A stretch of DNA of 36,543 nucleotides from CAYVAP01 sp964343195 (GCA_964343195.1 CAYFIR010000061.1:1-36543), one strand, 5' to 3'; positions 8,138 through 16,308 are shown, numbered from the stretch's first letter. Numbers and translations: made by a program. Notes: generated by a model from the sequence alone, not told the origin.

Positions 8138-9082
8138 ATGAAATGGCCCTTCCCACCAATCCTTCTGCTCCTCGCCGTGTTATCGGCCTGCCAGGATCCC
8201 ATTCCAGAGGTCAGCCATGGCCGCATCGTGCGGCATGCGGATTTTCCTTCGCAGTACCTGCCGAGTCGGCACATCGACGTGTGGCTGCCACCCGATTTTG
8301 ACGAAAGCATCCGCCATCCGGTGATGTACATGCACGATGGGCAGATGCTCTTTGACGCCTCCCACACCTGGAACGGGCAAGAGTGGGGCGTGGACGAAGT
8401 GGTCGGCGAGATGATTCAGAACGGAGAGCTGCCACCGCTCATCGTCGTAGGCATCTGGAACCGCCCCCAAGACCGGCACCGGGAGTACTTTCCGCAGAAA
8501 CCCTGGGAGTCGCTGCCACAGGCGTTTCGGGATTCTCTGAAAAACAGCGAAAGCTACGAGGGCCTGTTCAACGGCCCCATACGCAGCGATGCCTACATCA
8601 AGTTCATCGTGGAGGAGGTCAAACCCTTTATCGATGAGCAGTATCCGACCAACCCTCGGCGGAGTTATACCTTCATCGGGGGTTCCAGCATGGGAGGACT
8701 GATCTCGATGTATGCCGTCTGCGAATATCCCTACGTCTTCAAGGGAGCAGCCTGTATGTCAACCCATTGGCCGGGGATTTTTGAGGCGAAGGGGAATCCC
8801 GTTCCGGAGGCTTTTGCCCGGTACATGAGCGAACATCTGGGCGAGCCAGACCGCTACCGCTGGTACTTTGACTATGGGACTGGAACCCTGGATTCGCTTT
8901 ACGAACCCTATCAACAGCGCATCGATACCGTGATGGCCCAGGCTGGATTTGGCGCTCCCAACTGGCAAACGCACAGGTTTGAAGGAGCCGATCATTCCGA
9001 GAGGTCGTGGAACGCACGACTGGACAAGCCTTTTTTGGCGCTATTTCCCCCTGAAGATACCTTCTTCACCCGTATCCCCTGA
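8138..9082 (+). CDS. Lipoprotein esterase of the Fes/IroE-like alpha/beta-hydrolase family
   Basis: The 314-residue protein has a lipoprotein signal (LLAVLSAC, lipidated Cys18), so it should be anchored in the envelope facing the periplasm or outside. The fold is that of the putative-esterase family (enterochelin esterase/esterase D type). Evidence is HIDVWLPPDF at 45-54, YMHDGQ at 64-69, the nucleophile elbow GGSSMGG with Ser184, and DHSERSW with catalytic His286. The acid is likely Asp245 or Asp251. The substrate cannot be read from sequence; homologous families hydrolyse siderophore esters, carbohydrate esters or S-formylglutathione. It is not obviously in an operon: the next gene is 352 bp away. 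Confidence 0.85.
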   Translation: MKWPFPPILLLLAVLSACQDPIPEVSHGRIVRHADFPSQYLPSRHIDVWLPPDFDESIRHPVMYMHDGQMLFDASHTWNGQEWGVDEVVGEMIQNGELPPLIVVGIWNRPQDRHREYFPQKPWESLPQAFRDSLKNSESYEGLFNGPIRSDAYIKFIVEEVKPFIDEQYPTNPRRSYTFIGGSSMGGLISMYAVCEYPYVFKGAACMSTHWPGIFEAKGNPVPEAFARYMSEHLGEPDRYRWYFDYGTGTLDSLYEPYQQRIDTVMAQAGFGAPNWQTHRFEGADHSERSWNARLDKPFLALFPPEDTFFTRIP

Positions 9083-9434
9083 TGCCAAATCGTAAGTCCC
9101 GAACAGACAAAAACGAGAAACACCACACCACAAACCACTGACTACCAATCCCTTACACCCACCTTCAATATCCGACAGGCCCTTTTGTCCCACCCGTTTG
9201 CTAAACCCTCTTCAAGCCTTTGCCTCCAATCCTTTTCCTTGAAACGAGGAATATTGGCCCTGGCCCACAGCCTCCCACCTGAAACCCTGCGGCAAATTTC
9301 CCTGATTTTGCTTTATTTGCCTCAAGGAAAATCCTGAAAAAGGATTATTATCGTAGATAATTGACTTTGGGTCAATTCCTCTTCATCCGGAAGCCAGCAC
9401 ACCTTTTATCCACCAAATCTCAAAACCTAGCTCC
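9083..9434. other. 352-bp intergenic region, no gene seen
   Basis: No coding sequence is supported. The distal half contains two adjacent perfect palindromic stems upstream of the acyl carrier protein gene (9330-9346 and 9359-9377), listed separately. Confidence 0.6.
9330..9377 (+). promoter_or_regulatory. Two tandem palindromes upstream of the orphan ACP gene
   Basis: AATCCT-GAAAA-AGGATT (9330-9346) and AATTGAC-TTTGG-GTCAATT (9359-9377) are perfect inverted repeats with 5-base loops, 13 bp apart and 57 bp before the ATG at 9435. They could be operator sites or an RNA structure. No T-run follows, so they are poor terminators. Confidence 0.35.
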
Positions 9435-9686
9435 ATGTCTCAGGAAGATATTCTCGCCAAGCTGCGCAACGTTATCGAACCTTATGTCGAAGACAAAGAC
9501 CTCCTGGAAAAGGTCAGCCCCAGTACAGACTTGCTGAAGGATTTGAAAATCAACTCGGCACATCTGGTGGACATTATCCTGGATACAGAAGACGCCTTTG
9601 ACATAGAAATCGACGATGAGGCTGCCGAGCAGATGCTGACCGTGGGAGCCGCTGTAAAAATCGTAGAGGAGCGAGTGGAAGCGTAA
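9435..9686 (+). CDS. Acyl carrier protein, orphan
   Basis: The 83-residue acidic, four-helix protein is of acyl carrier protein length. The phosphopantetheine-attachment serine is expected at Ser41 in LKINSAHLVD. The usual D-S-L is replaced by N-S-A, which is unusual though Ser is kept and the helix II pattern (LVDIILDTEDAFDIEI) is good. It would carry acyl groups as thioesters in the cytoplasm. No fatty-acid or polyketide synthase gene is adjacent; an OmpR-type regulator follows 184 bp downstream. A second ACP lies at 17020-17307, so this is probably a specialised carrier rather than the housekeeping AcpP. Confidence 0.85.
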   Translation: MSQEDILAKLRNVIEPYVEDKDLLEKVSPSTDLLKDLKINSAHLVDIILDTEDAFDIEIDDEAAEQMLTVGAAVKIVEERVEA

Positions 9687-9870
9687 GAAGTGTATGCGGA
9701 ATAAGGCACTAATGCCTTCGGAATTATGTTGTTGACCATTCGCAATTCGTATAAAATGCTCACCAACAGCACGTCGAATGCGAAGCTCTGGCCTCAATAC
9801 ATACGCATCATTCCCCACTCCGAATATCGCTTGGCTTCTTTTCATTCACTGAACAAACCCATTCATCGCC
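9687..9870. other. Intergenic region with short repeat-like sequence
   Basis: The 184-bp gap between ACP and regulator contains several near-palindromic words (GTATGCGGAATAAGG, CATTCGCAATTCGTAT, GTCGAATGCG), similar to the ATGCGGAATAGGG at about 6289. It looks like dispersed-repeat DNA. I see no gene or clear promoter. Confidence 0.35.
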
Positions 9871-10566
9871 ATGGCCAGAGTGCTCTACGTTGAGGACGAG
9901 CCCCTTTTAGGCAAAATCGTCAAGGAAAGCCTGGAAAGCCGGGGCTTTGAAGTGGAACTGATCGGCGATGGTGCCAGGGTACTGGGAGCGTTTGAGGCAT
10001 TTGCGCCTGAGATTTGCGTGCTGGATGTGATGCTGCCCAACCGCGATGGATTTTCGCTGGGCAAAGAACTTCGGGAGAAAGCACCGCAGCTTCCCATCAT
10101 TTTCCTGACAGCCAAGACCCAGACTCAGGACCTGCTCAAGGGCTTCGAGTCCGGTGGCAATGACTACCTGAAAAAGCCCTTTAGCATGGAGGAGTTGATC
10201 GTGCGCATGGAGAACCTGCTGCGCATGACCCGCCACCAGCAACCCATTCCAACAGACGCCAAAGCCAGCGCCGTCAAGTTCGGGGCCTTCACCTTCTATC
10301 CTCAGAAGTACGAACTGCATCATCCCCATGCGCAGCATAGCCTTTCTCACCGAGAGGCACAGTTGCTTGGCATCCTCGCCAGTCACCAAAACGGTGCGGT
10401 CAAGCGCAAGGACATCCTCCTGGAGGTCTGGGGCGACGATTCTTTCTTCAATTCCCGCAACCTCGACGTTTACATCGCCAAGCTTCGCGATTACCTCAAG
10501 CCCGATGACCGCGTGCGCATCATCACGCTCAAGGGGGTGGGGTATCACTTTATGGTGGAAGAATAG
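9871..10566 (+). CDS. OmpR/PhoB-family response regulator, orphan
   Basis: The protein has 231 residues. The receiver domain (1-118) has the acidic pair Glu8/Asp9, phospho-acceptor Asp52 in VLDVMLPNRDG, Thr80 in IFLTAK and Lys102 in YLKKPF. The C-terminal winged-helix DNA-binding domain (about 133-229) includes LSHREAQLL, VKRKDILLEVWGD, NSRNLDVYIAKLRDYL and ITLKGVGYHF. It is a complete two-component transcription regulator. No histidine kinase gene is in the window, so its kinase is elsewhere. The start at 9871 places the first beta-strand (RVLYVEDE) correctly. Confidence 0.95.
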   Translation: MARVLYVEDEPLLGKIVKESLESRGFEVELIGDGARVLGAFEAFAPEICVLDVMLPNRDGFSLGKELREKAPQLPIIFLTAKTQTQDLLKGFESGGNDYLKKPFSMEELIVRMENLLRMTRHQQPIPTDAKASAVKFGAFTFYPQKYELHHPHAQHSLSHREAQLLGILASHQNGAVKRKDILLEVWGDDSFFNSRNLDVYIAKLRDYLKPDDRVRIITLKGVGYHFMVEE

Positions 10567-10785
10567 AAGAAGAAGGGAGAAGTCAGAAGTCAGAGGTTCC
10601 CGATGCTCGGGATTTCACTACGTTTAACAGAGGTCAGAATGGTACCGGCGTAGCCGAGCAGGGTTACGAAAACCCATGAATCTATTCTCTTCCATCTGAC
10701 CTCTCGCAACGCAGCGATCTGACAGTGAAACGGTCTGACAGCTTCGCGGTCTGATTTCTTTCTCTCGCAGCGCAGCGATCTCTCG
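10567..10785. repeat. Dispersed TCTGAC-type repeats in a convergent intergenic region
   Basis: The gap between two convergent genes contains AGAAGTCAGAAGTCAGAGG (from about 10589), a CCCGA-TGC-TCGGG hairpin at about 10600-10612, and inverted copies ATCTGACCTCTCGCAACGC and ATCTGACAG (10695-10725), with GCAGCGATCT repeated. Related words occur at 5193-5240. No gene is seen; these are probably intergenic repeats of this genome. Confidence 0.55.
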
Positions 10786-11313
10786 TCATTCCCTCTCATA
10801 ATACCCGTCAAACGCCGTCTGCCAGGTGTCTCCGTCATCATAGGTTACCTGCCAGTGCTGACGCACGCGGCCATCGTCGAGCGGCGTCCAGGTGATGCGA
10901 TTTCGGTAGCTGCGGCCCTGCTGATCGGTCAGGGATTGACTCCAGAGCACCATGTTGCCGTCTTCGAATTTGCCTTCCAACTCCAGGTAGCCGCCCTGAT
11001 TATCGAGCCAGAGCTGCTTCCAGACCTTTTCGCCCGAATGGTAAAAGTTGTAGCTGGTACCAGTGTAGGGACCACGAGCAGAAGACCAGTTTTCCTGGAT
11101 GACGCAACTGTCCTGCATGCGCACGATGTGGTTATGGCCCAGGACATTTCCAGCCGTATCCACTGCCTGCCAGTCGCCCAGCCAGAAGTCAAACTGTCGA
11201 TAAACCTCGGTGCAGCAGGGACAGGAATTCTGGGACTGTGCCGCCAGGGGTGAAAAGCCTCCCAAAAAGAGGGCAATGGACAAGGGTAGCAGGTTTCTAA
11301 GGGTGGCGTTCAT
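10786..11313 (-). CDS. Exported protein with a DUF1579-like beta domain
   Basis: Starting from the ATG at 11313 the product has 175 residues and a clear signal peptide (MNATLRNLLPLSIALFLGG, cleavage near AAQS). An earlier start at 11379 would hide the signal behind 22 extra residues. The mature part starts NSCPCC, then FDFWLGDWQAVDTAGNVLGH, followed by a beta-rich repeat of aromatic strands (WKQLWLDNQGGYLELEG). The 'FDFWLGxW' opening is typical of DUF1579-like single-domain exported proteins, whose biochemical role is not known. Loss of the CPCC cluster or of the barrel is not evident. It is transcribed away from the lipoprotein at 11524. Confidence 0.7.
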   Translation of the reverse strand: MNATLRNLLPLSIALFLGGFSPLAAQSQNSCPCCTEVYRQFDFWLGDWQAVDTAGNVLGHNHIVRMQDSCVIQENWSSARGPYTGTSYNFYHSGEKVWKQLWLDNQGGYLELEGKFEDGNMVLWSQSLTDQQGRSYRNRITWTPLDDGRVRQHWQVTYDDGDTWQTAFDGYYERE

Positions 11314-11523
11314 GTTTCGTAGGAATTGGAGTATAAAAAGGATGGTGCCAAGAAGCACTCCCCTACCCCAACATCGCATTCTGCCGGTATGGAGTAAAAC
11401 CTGCGACCCTTTTTGGCAACCTTTCCGTGTTTTTAGGGAGGAAAATACCGAGAATCAGGGAGGGATAAACCATTCGTTCCAGCCGTATTTGTACCTAAAA
11501 TATCATTAACCCCATTTCGAATT

Positions 11524-12024
11524 ATGCGATTCTTACAGATTGTAGCGCTTGGACTTCTGCTCATGGCCAGTTCCTGTGGCCTGTTTACCCGCAACAACGA
11601 CATGCTGGTCGAGGGCACCCTCACCTGTCAGGTAGACGGAGCAGACTGGACCGGAGACTTCATTGCCCAGGCCCTGCTGTCCAGCACGGGTGCTGACGAT
11701 GTCCTCACCATCACCGGGCAGCAGTCCGATGGCAACACCCAGGTGCAGGTCATCCTGAACCCCTTCACCGGACCGGGAACCTATACCATCGTGAAAGGCA
11801 ACTTTGCCGAGACCAATATGGGTCGCTACACTGGCCGCAATCCCCTGACCCAAACCTTCACCACTATGAGCGGCCTGGGAGAAGGCTCCATTGAAATCAC
11901 CGATTTTGAAGCCGATGGCAAGGTAAAAGGCAGCTTCAGCTTTACCGCAGTAAACGCCGCCTCCGGCAATGCCGAGGTCGCCATTACCAATGGCATGATC
12001 GACCTGGAGGTCACAGAGGAGTAA
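11524..12024 (+). CDS. DUF6252-like lipoprotein
   Basis: The 166-residue protein begins with a lipoprotein signal (LLLMASSC, Cys18). The rest is a predicted all-beta domain with the order typical of short Bacteroidota lipoproteins of the DUF6252 type: CQVDGADWTG near the start, a repeated 'ITG' strand, GTYTI in the middle, and EGSIEITDFEADGKVKGSF followed by AITNGMIDLEV at the end. The function is unknown. It is a monocistronic-looking gene, divergent from 10786-11313. Confidence 0.7.
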   Translation: MRFLQIVALGLLLMASSCGLFTRNNDMLVEGTLTCQVDGADWTGDFIAQALLSSTGADDVLTITGQQSDGNTQVQVILNPFTGPGTYTIVKGNFAETNMGRYTGRNPLTQTFTTMSGLGEGSIEITDFEADGKVKGSFSFTAVNAASGNAEVAITNGMIDLEVTEE

Positions 12025-12135
12025 AGCACAGGCAGCGCTGGCTTGAATTTCCACCGAAAAACTCTTTTGAAATTTTGAACCAAGAGCTTTTCGAACTTAT
12101 TTGGGTGAGCATAACAGATACTACTCGCCCCCTCC

Positions 12136-13056
12136 ATGTGGTACGTCCTACTCAATCCAAATGCAGGCTCCGGCAATGCCGAAGACCTCTGGCTTCCACA
12201 GCAAAAAGAGCTTGAGGCCAGGGGTTTTGCTTTTCAACGCGTGGATGTCCCGGATGAAAAATCTGTTCCTGGGCAGGTATCGGAGTGGACTGCAAAAGGT
12301 GCGCGAAAGTGGATCGCCATCGGCGGAGATGGCACCTTTCACCACCTGGTCAATGGCATCATGAACCAGGAGGTATGTGCCCCTGAAGAAATCACCTGTG
12401 CGTTTTGGAGTGCAGGGACGGGCAATGACTGGCGGCGTCAGTACCAGTTGCCAAGCCAGGCTGAGGCCTGGCGCGAAATGTTCATCCGTCAACAAATCAT
12501 CCAGCAGGATGTCGGGTTGATCGAGGCAATAGACCTGGAGGGCAATGCCACCAGGCGGTACTTCCTGAATGTCGCTGGCCTGGGTTATGATGCCTTTGTG
12601 GTCAAGTACCTGGATGAACACGAGGTAAACTCTGGCGGAGGGTTCAAATACTTTTCGTCCATATTTCGCTGCCTGGCCAATTATACCCCTGGCTCCCTGC
12701 GGATCATCACGCCCGATCAGGAATGGGAGGACTCATTTTACACCCTCAATGCAGGCATTTGCCGCTACAATGGCGGCGGCATGCGCTTTGTTCCCAGGGC
12801 CAATCCACAGGATGGGCAACTGGAACTGACCATGCTGCCCAAGGTTCCGGCCTGGCGCGTGGCCATGAATGTACCGTGGGCCTACACTCCTTTTTTTGAC
12901 CGGCACCACCTGGTCCGGCATGCCCGCAGTTCCTGGGTACGCTACGAGCATACGGGAGAGCAACCCGTCCTGATCGAGGCTGATGGAGAACTGATTGGCA
13001 CTACTCCGGCCAGGATTTCGGTTGTCCCGGGAGCGCTGCGGTTTGTGGGCAAGTGA
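12136..13056 (+). CDS. Diacylglycerol/lipid kinase of the YegS/BmrU family
   Basis: This family phosphorylates lipid substrates such as diacylglycerol or sphingosine with ATP. The 306-residue protein has the nucleotide-binding signature GGDGTFH at 63-69, the second loop GTGNDW at 94-99, an N-terminal LNPNAGSG (6-13) and the C-terminal EADGE motif near residue 283, all in normal order. It has no signal peptide, so it acts at the cytoplasmic membrane face. The next gene (HipA-like) starts 38 bp downstream, so readthrough is possible, but that gene has its own -7-like box. Confidence 0.9.
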   Translation: MWYVLLNPNAGSGNAEDLWLPQQKELEARGFAFQRVDVPDEKSVPGQVSEWTAKGARKWIAIGGDGTFHHLVNGIMNQEVCAPEEITCAFWSAGTGNDWRRQYQLPSQAEAWREMFIRQQIIQQDVGLIEAIDLEGNATRRYFLNVAGLGYDAFVVKYLDEHEVNSGGGFKYFSSIFRCLANYTPGSLRIITPDQEWEDSFYTLNAGICRYNGGGMRFVPRANPQDGQLELTMLPKVPAWRVAMNVPWAYTPFFDRHHLVRHARSSWVRYEHTGEQPVLIEADGELIGTTPARISVVPGALRFVGK

Positions 13057-13082
13057 TCCCCTGAGAATTGCACACTCTTCCT

Positions 13083-13090
13083 TACTTTTG
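13083..13090 (+). promoter_or_regulatory. Candidate -7 promoter box abutting the HipA-like start codon
   Basis: TACTTTTG matches the Bacteroidota -7 box TAnnTTTG exactly and ends 4 bases before the ATG at 13095. No well-spaced -33 TTG is visible (the nearest TTG, 13068-13070, is only 12 bases upstream), so this is weaker than the other promoters listed. Confidence 0.3.
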
Positions 13091-13094
13091 CCTT

Positions 13095-13886
13095 ATGCCT
13101 AATCAACCGCTGCGTTCGGTAACTGTCACCCGCTATGTCACGCCCCTGCGCGAGGGCGGCTCGCTGCCTGCCATTGTCGAGGCCGACGACGGCTTTTCCT
13201 ATGTGCTCAAGTTTCGGGGGGCTGGTCAGGGAACCAAAGCCCTCATCGCCGAGATCATCGGCGGCGAACTGGCGCGACTGCTCGGCCTGAAGGTCCCCGA
13301 GCTCGTCTTCATGGAGCTTTCGGAGGCATTTGCACGCCTTGAGCCTGATGAGGAAATTCAGGACTTGCTGAAATTCAGCGTGGGGCAAAACCTGGGATTG
13401 CACTACCTCTCTGGGGCCATCACCTATGATCCGGCTGTTTCCGAAGCTACGGAGGAAGAAGCCTCACTCGTAGTCCTCCTCGACAGCCTGATCACCAACC
13501 TCGACCGCACCCCACGCAACCCCAATCTCCTAAACTGGCGCAGGGAGCTCTGGCTGATCGACCATGGGGCCAGCCTCTACTTCCATCATGCCTGGGGAGA
13601 TTACCAGGCCCAGGCCCGGAAGCTGTTCCCCCTTATCAGAGATCATGTCCTTTTGCCAAAAGCCACACAACTGGCCGCCGCTGCAGAAACAATCCGTCAG
13701 GCATGGAGTCCTGCTATCTTTGCGGATATTCTAGCCCTCATCCCGGATGACTGGCTGGAGGAAGCGGGCAACGACATGACACCGAAAGAAAAGCGGCAGG
13801 CATACCAGAGCTACCTGTCCATTCGCCTGAAAAAACTGGATGAACTCACTCAAGAAGCTGAAAATGCCCGAAATGCAACCATATGA
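13095..13886 (+). CDS. HipA-like kinase domain protein (HipA_2 type)
   Basis: From the ATG at 13095 the product has 263 residues; an upstream TTG at 13068 is less likely. The sequence reads like the stand-alone HipA-like kinase family that pairs with DUF3037. The N-terminal lobe has YVLKFRGAGQGTKALIAEII with a candidate ATP-contacting Lys, followed by GGELARLLGL. The C-terminal lobe has VLLDSLITNLDRTPRNPNLL, a catalytic-loop-like D..IxNxDR.xxNxN, then LWLIDHGASL, a metal-binding D-H-G. These would be protein kinases. Whether it is a toxin, as in HipBA, is unknown; there is no HipB-like DNA-binding partner. Its stop overlaps the start of the DUF3037 gene. Confidence 0.82.
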   Translation: MPNQPLRSVTVTRYVTPLREGGSLPAIVEADDGFSYVLKFRGAGQGTKALIAEIIGGELARLLGLKVPELVFMELSEAFARLEPDEEIQDLLKFSVGQNLGLHYLSGAITYDPAVSEATEEEASLVVLLDSLITNLDRTPRNPNLLNWRRELWLIDHGASLYFHHAWGDYQAQARKLFPLIRDHVLLPKATQLAAAAETIRQAWSPAIFADILALIPDDWLEEAGNDMTPKEKRQAYQSYLSIRLKKLDELTQEAENARNATI

Positions 13887-14244
13887 GTACGCCATTATCC
13901 GTCTGGTACCCAGGGTTGAGCGGGAAGAATTTCTGAATGTCGGAATCATTCTTTACAGCAAGGATCAGAAGTTCCTGGGGGTCAGGATCAGATTGGACGA
14001 ATCCCGTACCCGTGCCTTTGCCCCAGATCTGGATTTGGAGGAGGTTCGCAGCTATCTCAAAACCTGGGAATGGATCTGCGAAGGCAATCCAAAAGGTGGC
14101 CCCATCGCCACCCTTGATCTTCCCGGCCGCTTTCGCTGGCTGACCGCCGTGCGCAGTACCATCATCCAGCCTTCTCGCTTACACCCTGGCATGTGCCTCG
14201 ACCCTGAGCGTACGCTGGAGGAGCTGTTCCAGAAATACGTTTGA
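13864..14244 (+). CDS. DUF3037 family protein
   Basis: Starting at the ATG at 13864 the product has 126 residues. It overlaps the end of the HipA-like gene by 23 bp, so the two are probably translationally coupled. The pattern YEYAIIRLVPRVEREEFLNV with GIILYSKD, then GPIATLDLPGRFRWLTAVRS, matches DUF3037. This family is recurrently encoded next to HipA-like kinases and has no established function. Another in-frame ATG at 13873 would shorten it by three residues. It might be the substrate, regulator or antidote of the kinase; nothing in the sequence decides this. Confidence 0.82.
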   Translation: MPEMQPYEYAIIRLVPRVEREEFLNVGIILYSKDQKFLGVRIRLDESRTRAFAPDLDLEEVRSYLKTWEWICEGNPKGGPIATLDLPGRFRWLTAVRSTIIQPSRLHPGMCLDPERTLEELFQKYV

Positions 14245-14331
14245 TGCATTGTTCATGGGTCAGGGATCATTGATCAGTAAAGAAATCAGGGATCGGTGAA
14301 GCGAGCACGGGATACTACTGTTCAATGATCA
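14245..14331. repeat. Short intergenic repeats (AATGATCA/ATCAGGGATC)
   Basis: The spacer holds GTCAGGGATCATTGATCAG and ATCAGGGATCGGTGAAG, then TGTTCAATGATCATTGTTCA, that is, several related near-palindromic words. They resemble dispersed intergenic repeats. Their right end carries the -33 element of the promoter for the M20 peptidase. Confidence 0.35.
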
Positions 14332-14363
14332 TTGTTCAATGACAAATGATTCCTTTATCTTTG
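14332..14363 (+). promoter_or_regulatory. Bacteroidota-type promoter of the M20 peptidase; probably leaderless
   Basis: TTG (14332-14334), a 21-base spacer, then TATCTTTG (14356-14363) match TTG-N17-23-TAnnTTTG. Transcription would begin about 5 bases after the box, at or near the ATG at 14367. This supports that start over the in-frame ATG at 14346, which lies inside the promoter. Confidence 0.5.
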
Positions 14364-14366
14364 GAT

Positions 14367-15740
14367 ATGGAACATATACGTCAATACCTCGACCAACATA
14401 AAGATCGCTTCCTCGAGGAGCTGATTGAACTCCTCAAGATCCCCAGTATCAGCGCTGATTCTGCGTACAAGGACGATGTGAACCGTGCGGCTGACTGGCT
14501 GGTGTCTCAGTTTGAAGCCCTGAAAGTCGATCGCGTGGAGAAGTTCGCGACGCCAGGCCATCCGATTGTGTTCGCTGAGAAGATCAGCGATCCCAGCAAG
14601 CCGACCGTACTGGTGTACGGCCACTACGATGTGCAGCCACCAGATCCACTGGAGCTGTGGACCAGTCCACCTTTTGAGCCTGTCATCAAGGACGAAAAAA
14701 TCTATGCCCGTGGCGCCTGCGACGACAAGGGGCAGGCCTATATGCACCTCAAGGCGCTGGAGATCCTCAACAGCCTGGGAGAGCTTCCCACCAATGTCAA
14801 GTTCATCATCGAAGGCGAAGAAGAAGTCGGCAGTGACAACCTCGAAAACTTCATCAAGGCGCACAAGGAGATGCTGGCCGCTGATGTCATCATGATCAGC
14901 GACACCTCCATGATCGGCAATGATACGCCTTCCATCACCGTGGGACTGCGCGGCATGTCCTACGTGGAAGTTGAAGTCGTAGGGCCTAACCGCGACCTGC
15001 ACTCTGGTGTCTATGGCGGTGCGATTGACAATCCAGTCAACGTGCTGTGTGAGATGATTACCCAACTCAAGGACGAAAAAGGCCGCATCACCATCCCCGG
15101 TTTTTATGACAAGGTAGAGGTCCTGAGCACTGAGCAGCGCGAAGATCTCAGCAAGCGTCCATTCGACCAGGAAGAATACATGAAGGACCTGGAAGTGAAC
15201 GACTTGCGTGGAGAAGAAGGCTTTACTCCGCTGGAGCGGGCTTCTATTCGTCCGACACTGGATGTAAACGGTATCTGGGGGGGATACATTGGAGAAGGCG
15301 CGAAAACCGTCCTTCCTTCCAAGGCCAACGCCAAAATCTCCATGCGCCTGGTTCCTCATCAGGACCCGGACGAGATCACAGAACTCTTCACCGATTATTT
15401 CAACAAACTGGCTCCCAGTACCGTCAAGGTGAAGGTTACGCCTCATCATGGTGGCAAGCCAGCCGTTGTTCCTACTACCTCCGCAGGCTATCAGGCAGCC
15501 GCCAAAGCCATGGGGGAGAGCTTCGGTAAAGAGCCGATTCCAACACGCGAAGGGGGATCTATTCCGATTGTGGCGCTGTTTGGCGAAGTTCTGGGACTGG
15601 ACTCCGTGCTGATGGGATTTGGACTGGACTCCGATGCGATCCACAGCCCCAATGAGCACTATGGATTATTCAATTACTACAAGGGTATCGAGACCATCGC
15701 CAGATTTCATGAAAAATTTGCGGAAGCGGCTAATGTATAA
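14367..15740 (+). CDS. M20 family dipeptidase (cytosolic CNDP/PepV-like)
   Basis: This is a zinc dipeptidase or aminoacyl-peptidase of 457 residues from the ATG at 14367. Ligands are in the usual order: His86 (VYGHYDVQP), Asp119 (GACDDKGQ), catalytic Glu152 and metal Glu153 (EGEEEVGS), Asp179 (MISDTS) and His426 (AIHSPNEH). The insertion/dimerisation domain begins near RGMSYVEVEV and contains the LHSGVYGG motif. There is no signal peptide, so it is cytoplasmic and probably acts in peptide turnover. It sits behind its own promoter and is followed by a strong stem-loop. Confidence 0.95.
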   Translation: MEHIRQYLDQHKDRFLEELIELLKIPSISADSAYKDDVNRAADWLVSQFEALKVDRVEKFATPGHPIVFAEKISDPSKPTVLVYGHYDVQPPDPLELWTSPPFEPVIKDEKIYARGACDDKGQAYMHLKALEILNSLGELPTNVKFIIEGEEEVGSDNLENFIKAHKEMLAADVIMISDTSMIGNDTPSITVGLRGMSYVEVEVVGPNRDLHSGVYGGAIDNPVNVLCEMITQLKDEKGRITIPGFYDKVEVLSTEQREDLSKRPFDQEEYMKDLEVNDLRGEEGFTPLERASIRPTLDVNGIWGGYIGEGAKTVLPSKANAKISMRLVPHQDPDEITELFTDYFNKLAPSTVKVKVTPHHGGKPAVVPTTSAGYQAAAKAMGESFGKEPIPTREGGSIPIVALFGEVLGLDSVLMGFGLDSDAIHSPNEHYGLFNYYKGIETIARFHEKFAEAANV

Positions 15741-15760
15741 TTGATCTCCTGCTTCGTTAC

Positions 15761-15788
15761 TAAAGGAAAAGCTTTGGCTTTTCCTTTA
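15761..15788 (+). terminator. Stem-loop terminator after the M20 peptidase
   Basis: TAAAGGAAAAG (15761-15771) and CTTTTCCTTTA (15778-15788) form a perfect 11-bp stem with a 6-base loop, 20 bp after the peptidase stop. The downstream arm itself is T-rich. Confidence 0.65.
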
Positions 15789-15815
15789 ATCCATTTAATC
15801 ATTCAATCCTGACAA

Positions 15816-16286
15816 ATGAAGACCAAACTACAATCCCTGATTTTGCTGCTGAGCCTGGTAGCAATTGCCTCCTTGACTACCGGTTGTAAGGTAGAAGGCT
15901 GTACCAACATCAATTCTGACAACTACAATCCAGAGGCAACGGTAGATGATGGCTCATGCATACTGGCACGTGAGAAATTCATTGCTCAATACAATGTAGC
16001 GGAGTCCTGCCCATCGGGTAACTTCACCTTCGCCATGAACATTGTGGCTTCCACGACTGCTGAAGATGCGGTGATCCTCAACAACCTGGGAGATTTTGGA
16101 TCAGCCATCAATGGAACCGTAAGCGGCAGTTCAATTACCATCCCTAATCAAAACATTACCATCCAGGGAATTGCTGTTTCCATCAATGGTAGTGGTTCGA
16201 TCAATGGCAACCTGTTGATCATCAACTATTCATACAACTTCGCTGGAGGAGGTGAAACCTGCTCCATGAACTGTACCAAGCAGTAA
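15816..16286 (+). CDS. Lipoprotein with a GC-N-NYNPEA-DDGSC motif
   Basis: The 156-residue protein has a lipobox LTTGC with Cys24. Immediately after it comes VEGCTNINSDNYNPEATVDD followed by GSC, the short Cys-bracketed motif frequent in secreted Bacteroidota proteins. The rest (60-156) is Ser/Thr/Asn/Gly-rich and beta-rich (NGTVSGSSITIPNQNITIQG), with a final Cys pair in CSMNC. It has no enzyme motif, and I do not recognise a specific function. Probably a small outer-membrane-anchored surface or periplasmic protein. Confidence 0.75.
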   Translation: MKTKLQSLILLLSLVAIASLTTGCKVEGCTNINSDNYNPEATVDDGSCILAREKFIAQYNVAESCPSGNFTFAMNIVASTTAEDAVILNNLGDFGSAINGTVSGSSITIPNQNITIQGIAVSINGSGSINGNLLIINYSYNFAGGGETCSMNCTKQ

Positions 16287-16308
16287 TCGCTCACTCAACA
16301 AGTAAACC

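Noticed and set aside
13840..14143. Other frames inside the DUF3037 gene and a longer start at 13840
   Set aside because: The DUF3037 pattern begins at about 13870; the extra residues overlap the kinase end and carry no conserved motif.
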